Source of the DNA: Anthoceros angustus
Lineage: Eukaryota; Streptophyta; Anthocerotopsida; Anthocerotales; Anthocerotaceae
Assembly: GCA_010909165.1 (NCBI GenBank)
Contig: VJWM01000007.1
Coordinates: 186,001 to 250,000, forward strand
Length of the DNA: 64,000 nt
Direction: 5' to 3'
Shown here: one piece after another, positions 12,560 through 23,395 of the stretch
Position numbering within the stretch: position 1 is the first letter of the stretch
How the letters are laid out: each line of letters begins with the position of its first letter
The notes under the pieces: generated by a model
Told to the model about the DNA's origin: nothing
Database searches by the model: none
Seen by the model: the letters and a program-made list of their open reading frames with translations, nothing else
Made by a program: the position numbers and the translations under genes

Positions 12560-14429
12560 GGGAAGCCGCACAGCCAATGGTGACAGCACTCCACCTGGAA
12601 ACAGATGAGTGCCGGGTCATTTTGAATGACCACATTTTCGTTCATGTCTTCTGTGTATGTCAAGATTTGGTGCAACAGAGAAGAAACTGCTTGCTGATAC
12701 CCGGCACCTGTTGATGAAGGATGTTCCGCTGTCTCAAGGCAGTGTAGTAGAGAGTTTTGAGACTTATTTATGAGTCCAGCTGAAGGCGCATGATTGGTGG
12801 GGTAGCAAGAGTTGAGAGGTCTGAGATGCAAGTTTGCCTTGAGAGGGTGGCTTCATCTATTTGTGAGGTGACAGTTCCCCTGGAGCAAGCTTGCACTGTG
12901 TGCCTAGGGTAGGGGCTGTTGTCGAAATTCAGGTGAGACTTGGGCACCTTGCATTCCACTTGAGGTTGTAATTGTACATCATTCCTATGGCTGGTGTTCC
13001 TCAGCTAGCTTTGCTGAGAGGACAGGATGTTATCAGTCCAGATGTTTACTGTGGGGCTAGCATTATTCAAGAGGGATCACATTGTGGCCAATGCTGTGAA
13101 TGCTGATAGAGCGGCAGCTCTTTGGATGTCCTGTATTGTTTCTTCTCCCTCCTGGGGACGCAGAATAAATTCGGTCTCGAGTGCATTGTTGGACTGAAAA
13201 TGTAACGTGATACGCAGCTATGTATTATGTAAGGGTCTAAGAGGGTTGGAACTTCGTCGCTCGCACTACTGGAGTTGCTTCTGCTATCTAGAAGAGTCTT
13301 GCACTAGAGTGTGAAGCTTTGACTAGACTTATCCCTCACCGGCGTCCTGTTTCCTGTTGCTAGCCATTTCTTTCTTTCACTGTGGGAGGAAAAGTTCCCT
13401 TCTTTTTCGTAACGTGAGATGTGATTCTGTACCGACATCAAATACCTGTTGGTAATTTGTTGTCTAGCCTTTTTAGCTCGGTGGTAGAGGTTGAACTTGG
13501 ATCAGAGCTAACCTTCTCCCATTTTTCGAAAGACGTTATCTTTTTCGAAAGGCAGGACGTACATTCAGGTGCACATTTATGGAACATATTTTACGGACGC
13601 TGGTGTTCAGTAGACAAAATATATGAAAAGGCAGGTTGGTCGGATTAAACGGACACCCGTCTGGACTGTGAACTGAACACTATGTAGGAAGATCATGGAA
13701 TGCCTTCCTTGTCGCCTGAGCGATTCAGACGGCAAAACGATTTTGTGGCTCGAGACGGACCGTTCAGTCAGAGTAGGAACGCGAGGACATCCACATGTCG
13801 GTCCTACACTCCATATTTACACCTCGTTCACGCCGTCCCTACAAAACTTATTTACACGTCGTTCCTAGCGTGAGCTTCAGGGAGTTAGACGAAGAAATTG
13901 GTGTCCTTCCTGCTCCCAGGCGCCTCAGCTGCGCCGCCCTCATCCTCATAATTTTCCTGCCCCGACCGTCCTTTCCCTCCTTTGCCTGCAGGCGCCAAGT
14001 GGGGTTGGATAATGTTCAATAAATCATTCAAGATTCAAAATTGCAGTTCAAGCAACAAGAGGCTAAAGGAGTGCACAGAACCTGTCCCCGTGGTTCCAAT
14101 TTCTTGCGTTGACTGCTTTTCTATGACTGGGATCTCATCCAGAGGCCGCCGGCCTTCTACAGTCAGACCCCTCTAATTGGGAACAATTGGGAGTAGCAAA
14201 AATCGTCCCATTTAGAGGGGTTCCCGTTTAGGCATTTTCATCTTTTTTGAAAATAAAACTATTTAAAAGTCAAAAATCCTTTAAATCAAAAATTCGAAAG
14301 AGCTTAAAAGCTTCCAAAAATCCAAAATGCTCCCTCATACTACATAGCTGCCAACCTAATTCTAGTTTGCGGGTTAAAATAATCATCAATCCTTGATTGA
14401 TCTTGTTTTCATCCAATGACTAGCAATAT
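12205..14429 (+). repeat. Tandem duplication D1, first copy
   Basis: This 2,225-bp unit starts inside exon 2 of the acyltransferase gene (gtttcgtgccagg) and runs through its 3' flank into the first ~270 bp of a pogo-like transposon. The same sequence recurs immediately at 14430. Outside the exon it holds probable 3' UTR and non-coding DNA and no further gene. Compared with copy 2, this copy lacks several small stretches in 12420-13030, for example acac- and tgcg-like tetramers. Confidence 0.95.
14160..14429. mobile_element. Truncated left end of pogo-like element (inside D1 copy 1)
   Basis: The sequence CAGTCAGACCCCTCTAATT at 14160 and the subterminal tcccatttagaggggttccc are identical in kind to the intact left end at 16378. 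The element stops at the D1 junction. It is therefore a by-product of the tandem duplication and not an independent insertion. Confidence 0.7.
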
Positions 14430-14847
14430 GTTTCGTGCCAGGGTGGAGGTGGAGCCTTCATCTGGGCAAATCCATTCTCAGGTTTCAGACAGTGAATTGA
14501 CCCGATCGGATGGAATGAAAGCCTCAGCTGACCTTGAAATGGGGAAAACGTCATGGCCTGTACCCACAGAAGAGGTTTTGGGTGATTTGCACACTCGCGT
14601 GAGTGACGTTGGAGATCTGCCCATGGATAGTAAAGATGGATACGAGGACACGTTTGCCCCTGGCTTTGGGCGGGTTTTGACTCATGATAATCATGAGCCA
14701 AGGAGTGCACCTCACCCCAGGCGGTCGAGCTGGGGTCGGAAAAGTGGAAGCTGGGAGATAACGCCGGACATTCTTGCGTTAACTGGCAGTGCAGCTGAGG
14801 GAAGCCGCACAGCCAATGGTGACAGCACTCCACCTGGAAACAGATGA
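14430..14847 (+). pseudogene. Orphan 3' exon of the DHHC acyltransferase (duplicate)
   Basis: This is a partial copy of exon 2 encoding FRARVEVEPSSGQIHSQV onward, without the DHHC exon or a promoter. Its value is that it keeps the full, in-frame C terminus ending SWEITPDILALTGSAAEG...PPGNR. The same ending is shifted out of frame in the complete gene upstream. It also carries an insert DTFAPGFGRVLTHD where the first copy has a shorter, different string. It is either a real truncated duplicate or an assembly echo of the same locus. Confidence 0.85.
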
Positions 14848-16656
14848 GTGCCGGGTCATTTTGAATGACCACATTTTCGTTCATGTCTTCTGTGTATGTC
14901 AAGATTTGGTGCAACAGAGAAGAAACTGCTTGCTGATACCCGGCACCTGTTGATTGCGAAGGATGTTCCGCTGTCTCAAGGCAGTGTAGTAGAGAGTTTT
15001 GAGACTTATTTATGAGTCCAGCTGAAGGCGCATGATTGGTGGGGTAGCAAGAGTTGAGAGGTCTGAGATGCAAGTTTGCCTTGAGAGGGTGGCTTCATCT
15101 ATTTGTGAGGTGACAGTTCCCCTGGAGCAAGCTTGCACTGTGTGCCTAGGGTAGGGGGCTGTTGTCGAAATTCAGGTGAGACTTGGGCACCTTGCATTCC
15201 ACTTGAGGTTGTAATTGTACATCATTCCCAAGGGCTGGTGTTCCTCAGCTAGCTTTGCTGAGAGGACAGGGATGTTATCAGTCCAGATGTTTACTGTGGG
15301 GCTAGCATTATTCAAGAGGGATCACATTGTGGCCAATGCTGTGAATGCTGATAGAGCGGCAGCTCTTTGGATGTCCTGTATTGTTTCTTCTCCCTCCTGG
15401 GGACGCAGAATAAATTCGGTCTCGAGTGCATTGTTGGACTGAAAATGTAACGTGATACGCAGCTATGTATTATGTAAGGGTCTAAGAGGGTTGGAACTTC
15501 GTCGCTCACTACTGGAGTTGCTTCTGCTATCTAGAAGAGTCTTGCACTAGAGTGTGAAGCTTTGACTAGACTTATCCTCACCGGCGTCCTGTTTCCTGTT
15601 GCTAGCCATTTCTTTCTTTCACTGTGGGAGGAAAAGTTCCTTCTTTTTCGTAACGTGAGATGTGATTCTGTACCGACATCAAATACCTGTTGGTAATTTG
15701 TTGTCTAGCCTTTAGCTCGGTGGTAGAGTTGAACTTGGATCAGCTAACCTTCTCCCATTTTTCGAAAGACGTTATCTTTTCGAAAGGCAGGACGTACATT
15801 CAGGTGCACATTTATGGAACATATTTTACGGACGCTGGTGTTCAGTAGACAAAATATATGAAAAGGCAGGTTGGTCGGATTAAACGGACACCGTCTGGAC
15901 TGTGAACTGAACTATGTAGGAAGATCATGGAATGCCTTCCTTGTCGCCTGAGCGATTCAGACGGCAAAACGATTTTGTGGCTCGAGACGGACCGTTCAGT
16001 CAGAGTAGGAACGAGGACATCCACATGTCGGTCTACACTCCATATTTACACCTCGTTCACGCTGTCCCTACAAAACTTATTTACACGTCGTTCCTAGCGT
16101 GAGCTTCAGGAGTTAGACGAAGAAATTGGTGTCCTTCCTGCTCCCAGGCGCCTCAGCTGCGCCCTCATCCTCATAATTTTCCTGCCCCGACCGTCCTTTC
16201 CTCCTCCTTTGCAGGCGCCAAGTGGGGTTGGATAATGTTCAATAAATCATTCAAGATTCAAAATTGCAGTTCAAGCAACAAGAGGCTAAAGAGTGCACAG
16301 AACCTGTCCCCGTGGTTCCAATTTCTTGGACTGCTTTTCTATGACTGGGATCTCATCCAGAGGCCGCCGGCCTTCTACAGTCAGACCCCTCTAATTGGGA
16401 ACAATTGGGAGTAGCAAAAATCGTCCCATTTAGAGGGGTTCCCGTTTAGGCATTTTCATCTTTTTTGAAAATAAAACTATTTAAAAAGTCAAAAAATCCT
16501 TTAAATCAAAAATTCGAAAGAGCTTAAAAGCTTCCAAAAAATCCAAAATGCTCCCTCATACTACATAGCTGCCAACCTAATTCTAGTTTGCGGGTTAAAA
16601 TAATCATCAATCCTTGATTGATCTTTGAGTTACTTTCATCCAATGACTAGCAATAT
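14430..16656 (+). repeat. Tandem duplication D1, second copy
   Basis: This copy is collinear with 12205-14429. The junction (agcaatatg then tttcgtgcc) shows microhomology gttt shared by the gene breakpoint (aataagttt) and the transposon breakpoint (caatatgttt, which recurs intact at 16651). In 15500-16350 it lacks many 1-4 base bits present in copy 1, while single-base substitutions are rare. Confidence 0.95.
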
Positions 16657-17668
16657 GTTTTCCAACCGAGAATGCAACTTCAAAGCATCAAGAGTGTTAT
16701 GTGGCATCTCTTCCAAAACATCTTCGCTATCCTCATAGCATTATCTACAACATCCTTTGTCGTCGGTCTTGGCGCTATGGTCTCCAGTGTTGTGTCATTC
16801 TCCTCACCTCCTCATTGTGTGGAGGGATTAATGCCATATTTAGTCCTCAGGAATATCGTAGTCTCAATCCTTCATCCTCCTCAAAGTTCGGATACTCTTG
16901 ATTTGTCATCGTTGGATATCCAACATCGCAATTCTGTCATATCCTCGGATGTTAATAATGCTAAGCTTATGGAATTGTAGCTCTTCTACTGCGTTTCCAA
17001 CGAATTAGAGTGATTTTGAGGATCCGACAATGGATCCTCCGATCATATGGTGCTTAGATCCAAAGACTCACGGAACCGAGCATCTTGTGCACGCATGAGC
17101 GTCAAAGTGCTATGCCTCCAACAATTGCGTATGGTATGAGGACTCACAAATGAAGTCCAAGCTTTTACCAGATAACCCGCTTGAAAGAATGGATGATCCC
17201 ACGTCCAAAGGTTGATATACGCTTGTCACATTGGGTGGAAAGAAAACCACCTTTGTAACTTGCAATTGAGCTACGTTACCAAACCGATGCCGTGACAATT
17301 ATCCACTATAAGTAACACTATAGTCATACGATGCAACCATCCTCTGGTCAAAATCTAGCAAAACTTCTCAAACAGCTCTATTGTCATCCATGCCTAGTTG
17401 TCATCCATGACTGGATGACAGCTCTATATCATCCATCCTGTAACTCATGATTTAATCTCGATAAGAGCGGTTTCCTCAATTTTTATTTTTTAAAAAAATA
17501 TGTATTTTCCTTTTACAGAGGTGTACTTGCATTGAATGTTTGGGAGACATGTTCCCATTTACAAATTAGAGGGTTTCCATTTAGCATGTAGCACATTCAA
17601 GGGAGTAAGCCGGGCATCCCATTTAAAGGGGTTCCCATATAGGGGTCCCAATTAGAGGGTTTGATCAG
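16378..17668 (-). mobile_element. pogo/Tigger-like (Tc1-mariner superfamily) DNA transposon relic
   Basis: Terminal inverted repeats are visible: CAGTCAGACCCCTCTAATT at 16378 and, read inward from 17668, CTGATCAAACCCTCTAATT, flanked on the left by ta. Subterminal blocks tcccatttagaggggttccc (left) and tcccatttaaaggggttccc (right) add internal symmetry. Minus-strand coding between them (about 17110-17330) shows the DDE_1 transposase block DNCHGIG, then VVFFPPNVTSVYQPLDVG, which is diagnostic for pogo/Tigger/CENP-B-type transposases. Frameshifts and the short length (~1.3 kb against a usual 2-3 kb) mean it is internally deleted and dead. Confidence 0.75.
17110..17298 (-). pseudogene. DDE_1 transposase fragment
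   Basis: This minus-strand frame carries KVVFFPPNVTSVYQPLDVG, the strand-plus-loop motif between the second and third acidic catalytic residues of pogo/Tigger transposases. In functional relatives a Q-PLD-x-G motif is followed by FK(A/x)xYR. Here the frame degenerates after the motif and the N-terminal DNA-binding domain is missing. Confidence 0.7.
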
Positions 17669-18681
17669 ACGTCATTGACCCTTGCTCTCAAATCTCCTTC
17701 TCCTCAGGAGTCGTGTTTCTGCGCAGCGATGTCCAACGCCGTCTTTCTCTCCTTAGCAGCTCAGTCCTCCGCTCAAGGCGAGCATTGCGCAGTGCCATGT
17801 ATTGTTGCACTGCGGTAACCCCAACGTTGTGGCCAAAATTGTGCTAATAAATGACAATATCACTGAGCGTGGTTCCTTCTGACGACTTTTCGAGACTTGA
17901 GGAGTCTGTGTGTAAATCAGGTGATGTTATCATTTTTTTTACCCCATTCTGCTTTTTCACGTGTTTCAACGTGCGTTCCTTGGGAAGGTGACGAGGCAGT
18001 TTTCACAGCTTGGTTGGACATAGCAAGAACTTTGTTGAAAGTAAGAAGCCTTGCATGAGAGGCATGCAGCTTTGGATCTAGTTTAGTGGCGGGCAGGTTA
18101 TAGGCTTAAGGAAGATAGTCTCGCGGTGGGCTTATTGCGATATAAACAGGCGGATCCACCATAGAAAAGATACTAACTCCAGCAAAAGCAGTGAGGCTAA
18201 CCTCGATTTGTGCGCAATTCCGGATGGTGAGCGGGCGTAGCCGAGGAGTAGGGCGGGCGCTTGTGGGCTGGCTGAGTGCCGTCAGGGTAATATGGGGAAG
18301 TGTGGGGAATTAAAACTAAGCATAGGCTGGGTTCGCGAGTCAAGACCTTGAAGGTGCAAATACAACAAGTCCTCAGTTGTGCCTACTCCTCGTGCCGGCT
18401 CTGTGCCACTCCGCCTTCCGATCTGTGGCTCCATTATACAGGCTCCAGCTCCGGAGATAAAACACCATGGCGCTCCATCATTCTCTCTTCGAGGTGTCCA
18501 ACCTTGTTGTTGCCCTCGTGCTTGCCTGGTTTGCCGTCTGCTTGCTGGGAATCTGGCTTCTAGACTGCAAACACTGTTGCCTGCTGATGGAGAATCCCAA
18601 GAAACACTAATTACTCAACTAGGCAGTGGACCCTGCATCGGATGATATCTGAGGCACCGCGAGATATGGACGCCTTTTCAG
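17669..18681 (+). other. Possible 5' part of the unrecognised gene at 18682; unresolved
   Basis: A candidate first exon starts at 17730 (MSNAVFLSLAAQSS...) and could end at a donor near 17816. A second coding-like stretch lies at 18379-18645 (VPTPRAGSVPLRLPICGSII...), out of obvious splice register with its neighbours. Because the following exons clearly look coding, some of this may be its 5' portion, but I could not join the pieces confidently. Confidence 0.25.
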
Positions 18682-19202
18682 CAATTTAACAAAGAAGCGC
18701 CAGCGTGTTGCCATCAAGACCATGACTCTGCGACAGTACAAGTTTATGACTCACCTCCTCTGGTATCATTTGAAGGGACGCTGTCCCGGCTTCAATACCA
18801 GAAGGCTATGGAGAAGGCAATGCCAGAAGAAAAGGGAGAGCTGGATTACTACTACGCTCCGGTGCAGAGAAGAAGCTGAGCAAGGGAGATCAATTGATTC
18901 TGATGCGCGCAACAAAGGTACCTGGCAAAGGTGATGGTGCTCCCTCTGAAGAGAAAACTCAGAAAAGAAAAAGATACGACGACTCTGATGAGGAGGAATA
19001 AGCGCTTACCTGTGAAAGATGATTCATCCACCTTGTCCTTACCTCTGCATATGCAGTCACCATTGCCTCAACCATGTTCATAACTTAACCTCTCTGTCCT
19101 TGTTAAAATGCAGCCCTGCTGAGCGAGTTAAAGAAGACAGAAGAGCTGCTCCAGACTTTGAAGAGAAAAATAAAGGATCAGGGATACCACATAAATGTCT
19201 GA
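18682..19202 (+). CDS. 3' exons of an unrecognised eukaryotic gene
   Basis: One exon follows a ttttcag acceptor at 18681 and reads QFNKEAPACCHQDHDSAT, VYDSPPLVSFEGTLSRLQYQ, ...GELDYYYAPV. It then needs a single-base correction near 18870 to continue KKLSKGDQLILMRATKVPGK... and an NLS-like KRKRYDDSDEEE ending at 18998. A last exon follows the acceptor at 19113 and reads ALLSELKKTEELLQTLKRK..., a short coiled coil, with a stop at 19202. The basic/acidic patch and coiled coil suggest a nuclear protein. I do not recognise the family. The donor between the two exons is unclear. Confidence 0.4.
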
Positions 19203-19440
19203 GGCTTGGGGACTGCAACTCACCTGTAATTGTATGCGTTTATGCTCACATGTAATAGGCTTGATCCACATGGAGTGCCTTGCATGTGAGACTCTTGGTA
19301 AGGCTTTAGTTAGAGGTCCTTTATATATTATGCGTGAGATGTAATGCACCTCACCTCTCAAGAGATATAGTGATGAATGTCATGCAGGGTTATTATTGTG
19401 TTGCAGGTAACTAATTTAAGTTGAGTCGGAGCTTAATACC
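19203..19440. other. 3' flank, no feature seen
   Basis: This is AT-richer sequence between the last coding exon and the Copia A LTR. No gene or RNA is recognised; it may contain the 3' UTR of the upstream gene. Confidence 0.4.
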
Positions 19441-19592
19441 TGTTAGGGTTGCGTCCCTTAGTGAATAGACGTACCTTTTCGTTTTAGTTAAGTTGTCTTT
19501 TCATGCTTTTGATCTTTTATCTTCTTGTTGATAATATATACACAAAATATTTATTCTGATTTAATCCACCTACAATTCGATGTAAATCGTCA
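19441..19592 (+). repeat. 5' LTR of Copia A
   Basis: The block starts TGTTAGGG and ends TCA just before a primer-binding site, as Copia LTRs do. It contains a TATA-like gataatatatacac near 19530. At about 152 bp it is short but within the range of small plant Copia LTRs. The 3' partner is missing, so the left boundary rests on the TG terminus alone. Confidence 0.6.
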
Positions 19593-19608
19593 TGGTATAA
19601 GAGCATCC
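19593..19608 (+). other. Primer-binding site of Copia A
   Basis: TGGTATAAGAGC directly follows the LTR. It matches the usual initiator-methionine tRNA complement TGGTATCAGAGC with one change. Confidence 0.75.
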
Positions 19609-19948
19609 TAATTGTAGGGTGCTTAGGAAAATTGTTGTGCATTAATAGAGATGCATAACATAATTTTCTTTATTATTTTTGGAGTAGAATTAGGTTCTAA
19701 TTCCAAGAAAATAAAAGAAATCAAGAAGATGCTTTTGTGTTTCATTTTCTTTAAGTTGTCTATGCAATTTCTGCAAAATTAGGCAGTGTTTCAAGTGTGC
19801 ATCTTTTGAATTGTTCTTTTGAACAATACAAATCATGCACACTAGAACAACCTAACAAAACAGTGTAGATAGAAATTTTATAAAAAGAAATTACAATGCA
19901 GATTTCTGCATTCAAGAAACACAAATATTTGTTGTGGCCAATTCACAT

Positions 19949-20664
19949 GGCACATAACCAAGGCCAACAAGGCCATCAGCGCCCTGCTGGGTGGATTCCA
20001 CAAAGACAGAATCACCGCAGGGCAGGGCAGATCCTCAACCGGGCAGCTCGCTCATGACTTTTCGAGCCATATGGAATGGGATGTCGAATCGGCGTTCGCT
20101 ACTTTTAGATGCAAACACGCACAAGCCTTGATTCAATTCTTGAATTCGTATCACGAGAGAGACATCTTGAACGCTCTGCAAATCCTGAACCTTCACGAGG
20201 TTCGTGTGCAACGCGTTTGGCGAGCAGTCCAACCCAGAGGATTTCTAACAACGCAGGTCACACCACACACAGGTGTTACACAACTTGTGACCAGAATTGA
20301 ATCACACCAGCAGCAAGTCGATAGGAACTGCAAATCAATTGGCAGGAAGGTGATTGCTGCTAACGTTGACTTACAGGATTTGAAGGAGCAGATTTCTCAC
20401 TTGGATTTCAAGCTTCTAACCTTGTTGAAACCACAGCTGCTTGCTAACCCTATTTCACGAGGAGTTGCATGCAGGAAGGTTGTCAAAACGAATAGAAGTC
20501 ATAGATTTGACATACCTAATTCATGTCCTTCTTGTGCTACTTACTCCTTCAATAGATGGGAGTCTAGGCATAATAAAATAGAAAGACGAGTAGCACAGCA
20601 GGACATCCTGCAAATGGCAGAACTAGGCATGGCAGGAAATGCTCACCCTGCTAACATCTTTTGA
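19949..20664 (+). CDS. Extra ORF between primer-binding site and gag of Copia A
   Basis: A frame beginning MAHNQGQQGHQRPAGWIPQ near 19949 shifts near 20055 into a 197-codon open frame (20071-20664). The latter has helical, coiled-coil-like segments (TRIESHQQQVDRNCKS, DLQDLKEQISHLDFK) and no zinc knuckle. It precedes the ordinary UBN2-type gag at about 20886. Most Copia elements have a single gag-pol ORF directly after the leader, so this is atypical. I do not recognise the protein; it may be an N-terminal gag extension or a captured sequence. Confidence 0.45.
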
Positions 20665-20885
20665 GTAGATCATGCCTAGTTTCCTCTGCGCGTAAGCATG
20701 CCCTATGCCTCGCATAGGAGAGGAAGAATCTGACGACGAAGTTGTATTAGAAAGCGAGCTCATTCGAAAATGAAAACTTTGAAGATTCCAGACAAAGTTT
20801 GATTCAAGCACAATTTGAATTCGACGACGACAACACTTTCAACATGTCGATCCAGATAGCTGGAGAAGGGTTTCAAGAGGAGAGT

Positions 20886-21790
20886 TCAATGGGGTGATTT
20901 TGACATTTGGGTCATCCGAATGGAAGGTGCTTTGCAGAACAGAAGGTTGTGGAAAGTTGCTACGGGCATCGAGACCAAACCTGAGTCTGAAGGATCCGAA
21001 GCTGAGGCGTGGCAGGTCAAGAACGATGCTGCCATGTTCCTGATCCGATCTGGGCTAACATCTGAGATGTTGAGACAGACTGGAGGGGCCAAGACTGCTG
21101 AGGAGATTTGGACACGTTTAAAAGACCTGTTTTCTGGAAGAAATGACGCCTGTGTCATGGCAGCAATGCGCAATCTCCATAACTTGAAAATGAAGGATGG
21201 GGATTCCATTGAAAAACATATCGGAGTATTCTGAACACTTGCCTCTAGGTTGGAAGAGACCTCAGGGGAAATCATGAAGGACAGACAGTTGTCTATGTTG
21301 CTGATGCTCTCGCTGCCTGAGTCCTAGTCGAACTTTGTCATTGCCCACACACAGTCCCTCTCACAAGTGACGAAATTAGCACAAGCTGCTAAAGTGATGC
21401 TACCAGACACAAGCTTTGCTGAGTTTGTTGGAACCTTGCTAGAAGAAGAAGCCTCCAGGGGCAATCACAAGCGTCGGGCAAACAACAAGCTTTATATACA
21501 TCCGGGCGTGGAGAGGTAGTGGAGATACCCGGTCGCGAGGAGCATCAAGCTCTTCTCGATCTCTGAGGCTCAAGGAGCTCCTATTACAGGCTCAAGCAAC
21601 ACTGCTGCCAACAACTCTAACAAGAAGGGTAAGAAAGCTGGTACTTGCCATTGGTGCAAAATTCCAGGGCATTGGGAAAGGGACTGTCGAAAGAAACAGT
21701 CTGGTGTCCCTCGTAAGGAGGGGTCCAGTGCAGAAACGAATGTTGTGGTTAAGAAACAGAACACCCCATCTGCCCTTACAATTGGGACAC
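20886..21790 (+). pseudogene. Copia A gag (UBN2) with CCHC zinc knuckle
   Basis: The frame MEGALQNRRLWKVATGIE ... AWQVKNDAAMFLIRSGL ... EEIWTRLKDLF ... MAAMRNLHNLKM is the UBN2/retrotran_gag pattern of Copia polyproteins. After two frame breaks it reaches a CCHC knuckle at about 21643-21687 (CHWCKIPGHWERDC), which binds element RNA. Stops at about 21232, 21327 and 21520 disable it. Confidence 0.8.
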
Positions 21791-21845
21791 GGGGAGTTGC
21801 TAGTCCACACTTGTTTCTACATGTCTGTCTACTAACGTCAAACCA

Positions 21846-22947
21846 TTGAGCATAGAATGGTATTTGGATACTGGTGCAACAGCGCACATTTGCTTTGACA
21901 GGCAGGCATTTCGCACATATAGGTCAGTTGAGTACCAGTGTGTGTATTTAGGCGATGACAGGTCTTTGATCTCACCTGGCATAGGCACAGTTGATCTTCC
22001 AGTCCCATCTGGGGTCAAGCTAATCCTGCAGGATGTGTATTACGTGCCTGCAATGACCAGAAACTTGATCTCGGTTAGACGGCTCAATCCATAGCCATGT
22101 ATTTCGAGGGCGAATGCCGGGTAATAGATGCAAATGATCATAGAAAGATACTTGCCTATGGATCATCCGATCATGACTTGTTCTCTTCATACCAAGAGTG
22201 GAGTAGCGAGTCTCACTCTATGTGGCACATCCCGATAGCCTCTGCTGTGATTGCAAAAGTAAGTTGTGGCATGCTAGACTAGGTCACCCTCATAGCACAA
22301 AACTTCAGCAGTTAGCTGCTAGTGACCTTTACAAAGATGGACCCTTGGGCAGTCTGATTGCCTTACCACTCTGTGAAGCTTGTGTGCTTTCCAAGCGACA
22401 CCAAGCTGCCTTTAGGAATCGGGCACCTTATCGTGCTAAAGATATCCTTGAACTTGTACACACAGACCTGTGTGGTCCTCTTTCTCAAGAGTCCATAGGT
22501 GATGGCAAGTATTTCCTGACATTCACAGATGATAAGACCCGGTTTGTTACCACATACATCCTGAAGAACAAGAGTGAATGCTTCACCTACTTCAAAGAAT
22601 ACATCAAGTATGCTGAAAGGTGGACAGGAAAACAACTGAAAACACTTCGTTCAGACAATGGTGGCGAGTTTACCTCGAATGAATTTCAATCCTTCTGTGC
22701 TGATGAAGGTATTGGTCGCCACCTGTCTACACCCAATAATGGGTACGCTGGGTGATGTTAGGAGATGATATCTTCCCTCCTTCATCAGGCTAAACTCACT
22801 CTGACCTATTGGGCAGAAGCTCTCTCCACATCAACCTACCTCCAGAACAGGTTGCCCACTCACTCTGTTGTAGGAATGACTCCCTATGAGGCCTTCACAG
22901 GCAGAAAGCCTTCTATCCAACACCTAAGGATATTTGGCTGTCTGGCC
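21846..22947 (+). pseudogene. Copia A protease and integrase, 5' part
   Basis: The aspartic protease signature WYLDTGATAHIC is followed by LWHARLGHPHSTKLQQL (GAG-pre-integrase). The integrase core comes next: HTDLCGPL carries the first catalytic Asp, DNGGEF the second, and the frame then breaks at 22752. It resumes with YWAEALSTSTYLQNRLPT and MTPYEAFTGRKPS and ends at IFGCLA where Copia B inserts. The continuation YAFIPKEKRKKF is found at 29923, which proves the interruption. Confidence 0.85.
22943..22947 (+). repeat. Left target-site duplication of Copia B
   Basis: TGGCC precedes the B LTR, and TGACC follows the other LTR at 29918-29922. It is a 5-bp direct repeat with one mismatch, within the Copia A integrase sequence. 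Confidence 0.65.
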
Positions 22948-23141
22948 TGTGAAGGATGTGAAAGATGTGGAGGTTGTGCAAGCGGTTGTTGCCAAAACTG
23001 AATGAATAATACAATACAAAATGATTACAAGATGTGTTTAAATACTCATGACCTAGAGTCATGTTATTTCACTTCAACTAAACATATTTAATCTAAATTA
23101 AATATATACAACCCTAAGTGTGTGAGCTTGTTATCTTAACA
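22948..23141 (-). repeat. 3' LTR of Copia B
   Basis: Read on the minus strand it starts TGTTAAGATAACAAGC and ends CACATCCTTCACA. It matches 29742-29917 closely, with an extra ~18 bp including a gatgtgtttaaata segment that the other copy lacks. The adjacent minus-strand purine run GCTTGAGAGGGAG is the polypurine tract. Confidence 0.9.
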
Positions 23142-23395
23142 CTCCCTCTCAAGCTTCACGCTTAGGTAATTTGTCCAAAGCGGTCTCCACAAAACAAAAC
23201 AAAGCAAATAGTCCACCAGCCAATGATTCTCCATGCATGGGCGTCCCCACTCTGTGGTAGAAAACACATGTGCCCGGTGCGTAGTTGCACTCGAATTTGA
23301 AGAAAAACTCATGAACAAACAACTTGAAGATAAATAACTCACGACTGGTTGTCTGCATGTGGCTTCATCCACTGAGTTATCTGTTCTCCCATGTA

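Noticed and set aside
16672-16980. Plus-strand 102-codon ORF in the pogo-like element
   Set aside because: It is antisense to recognisable transposase sequence and has no family features.
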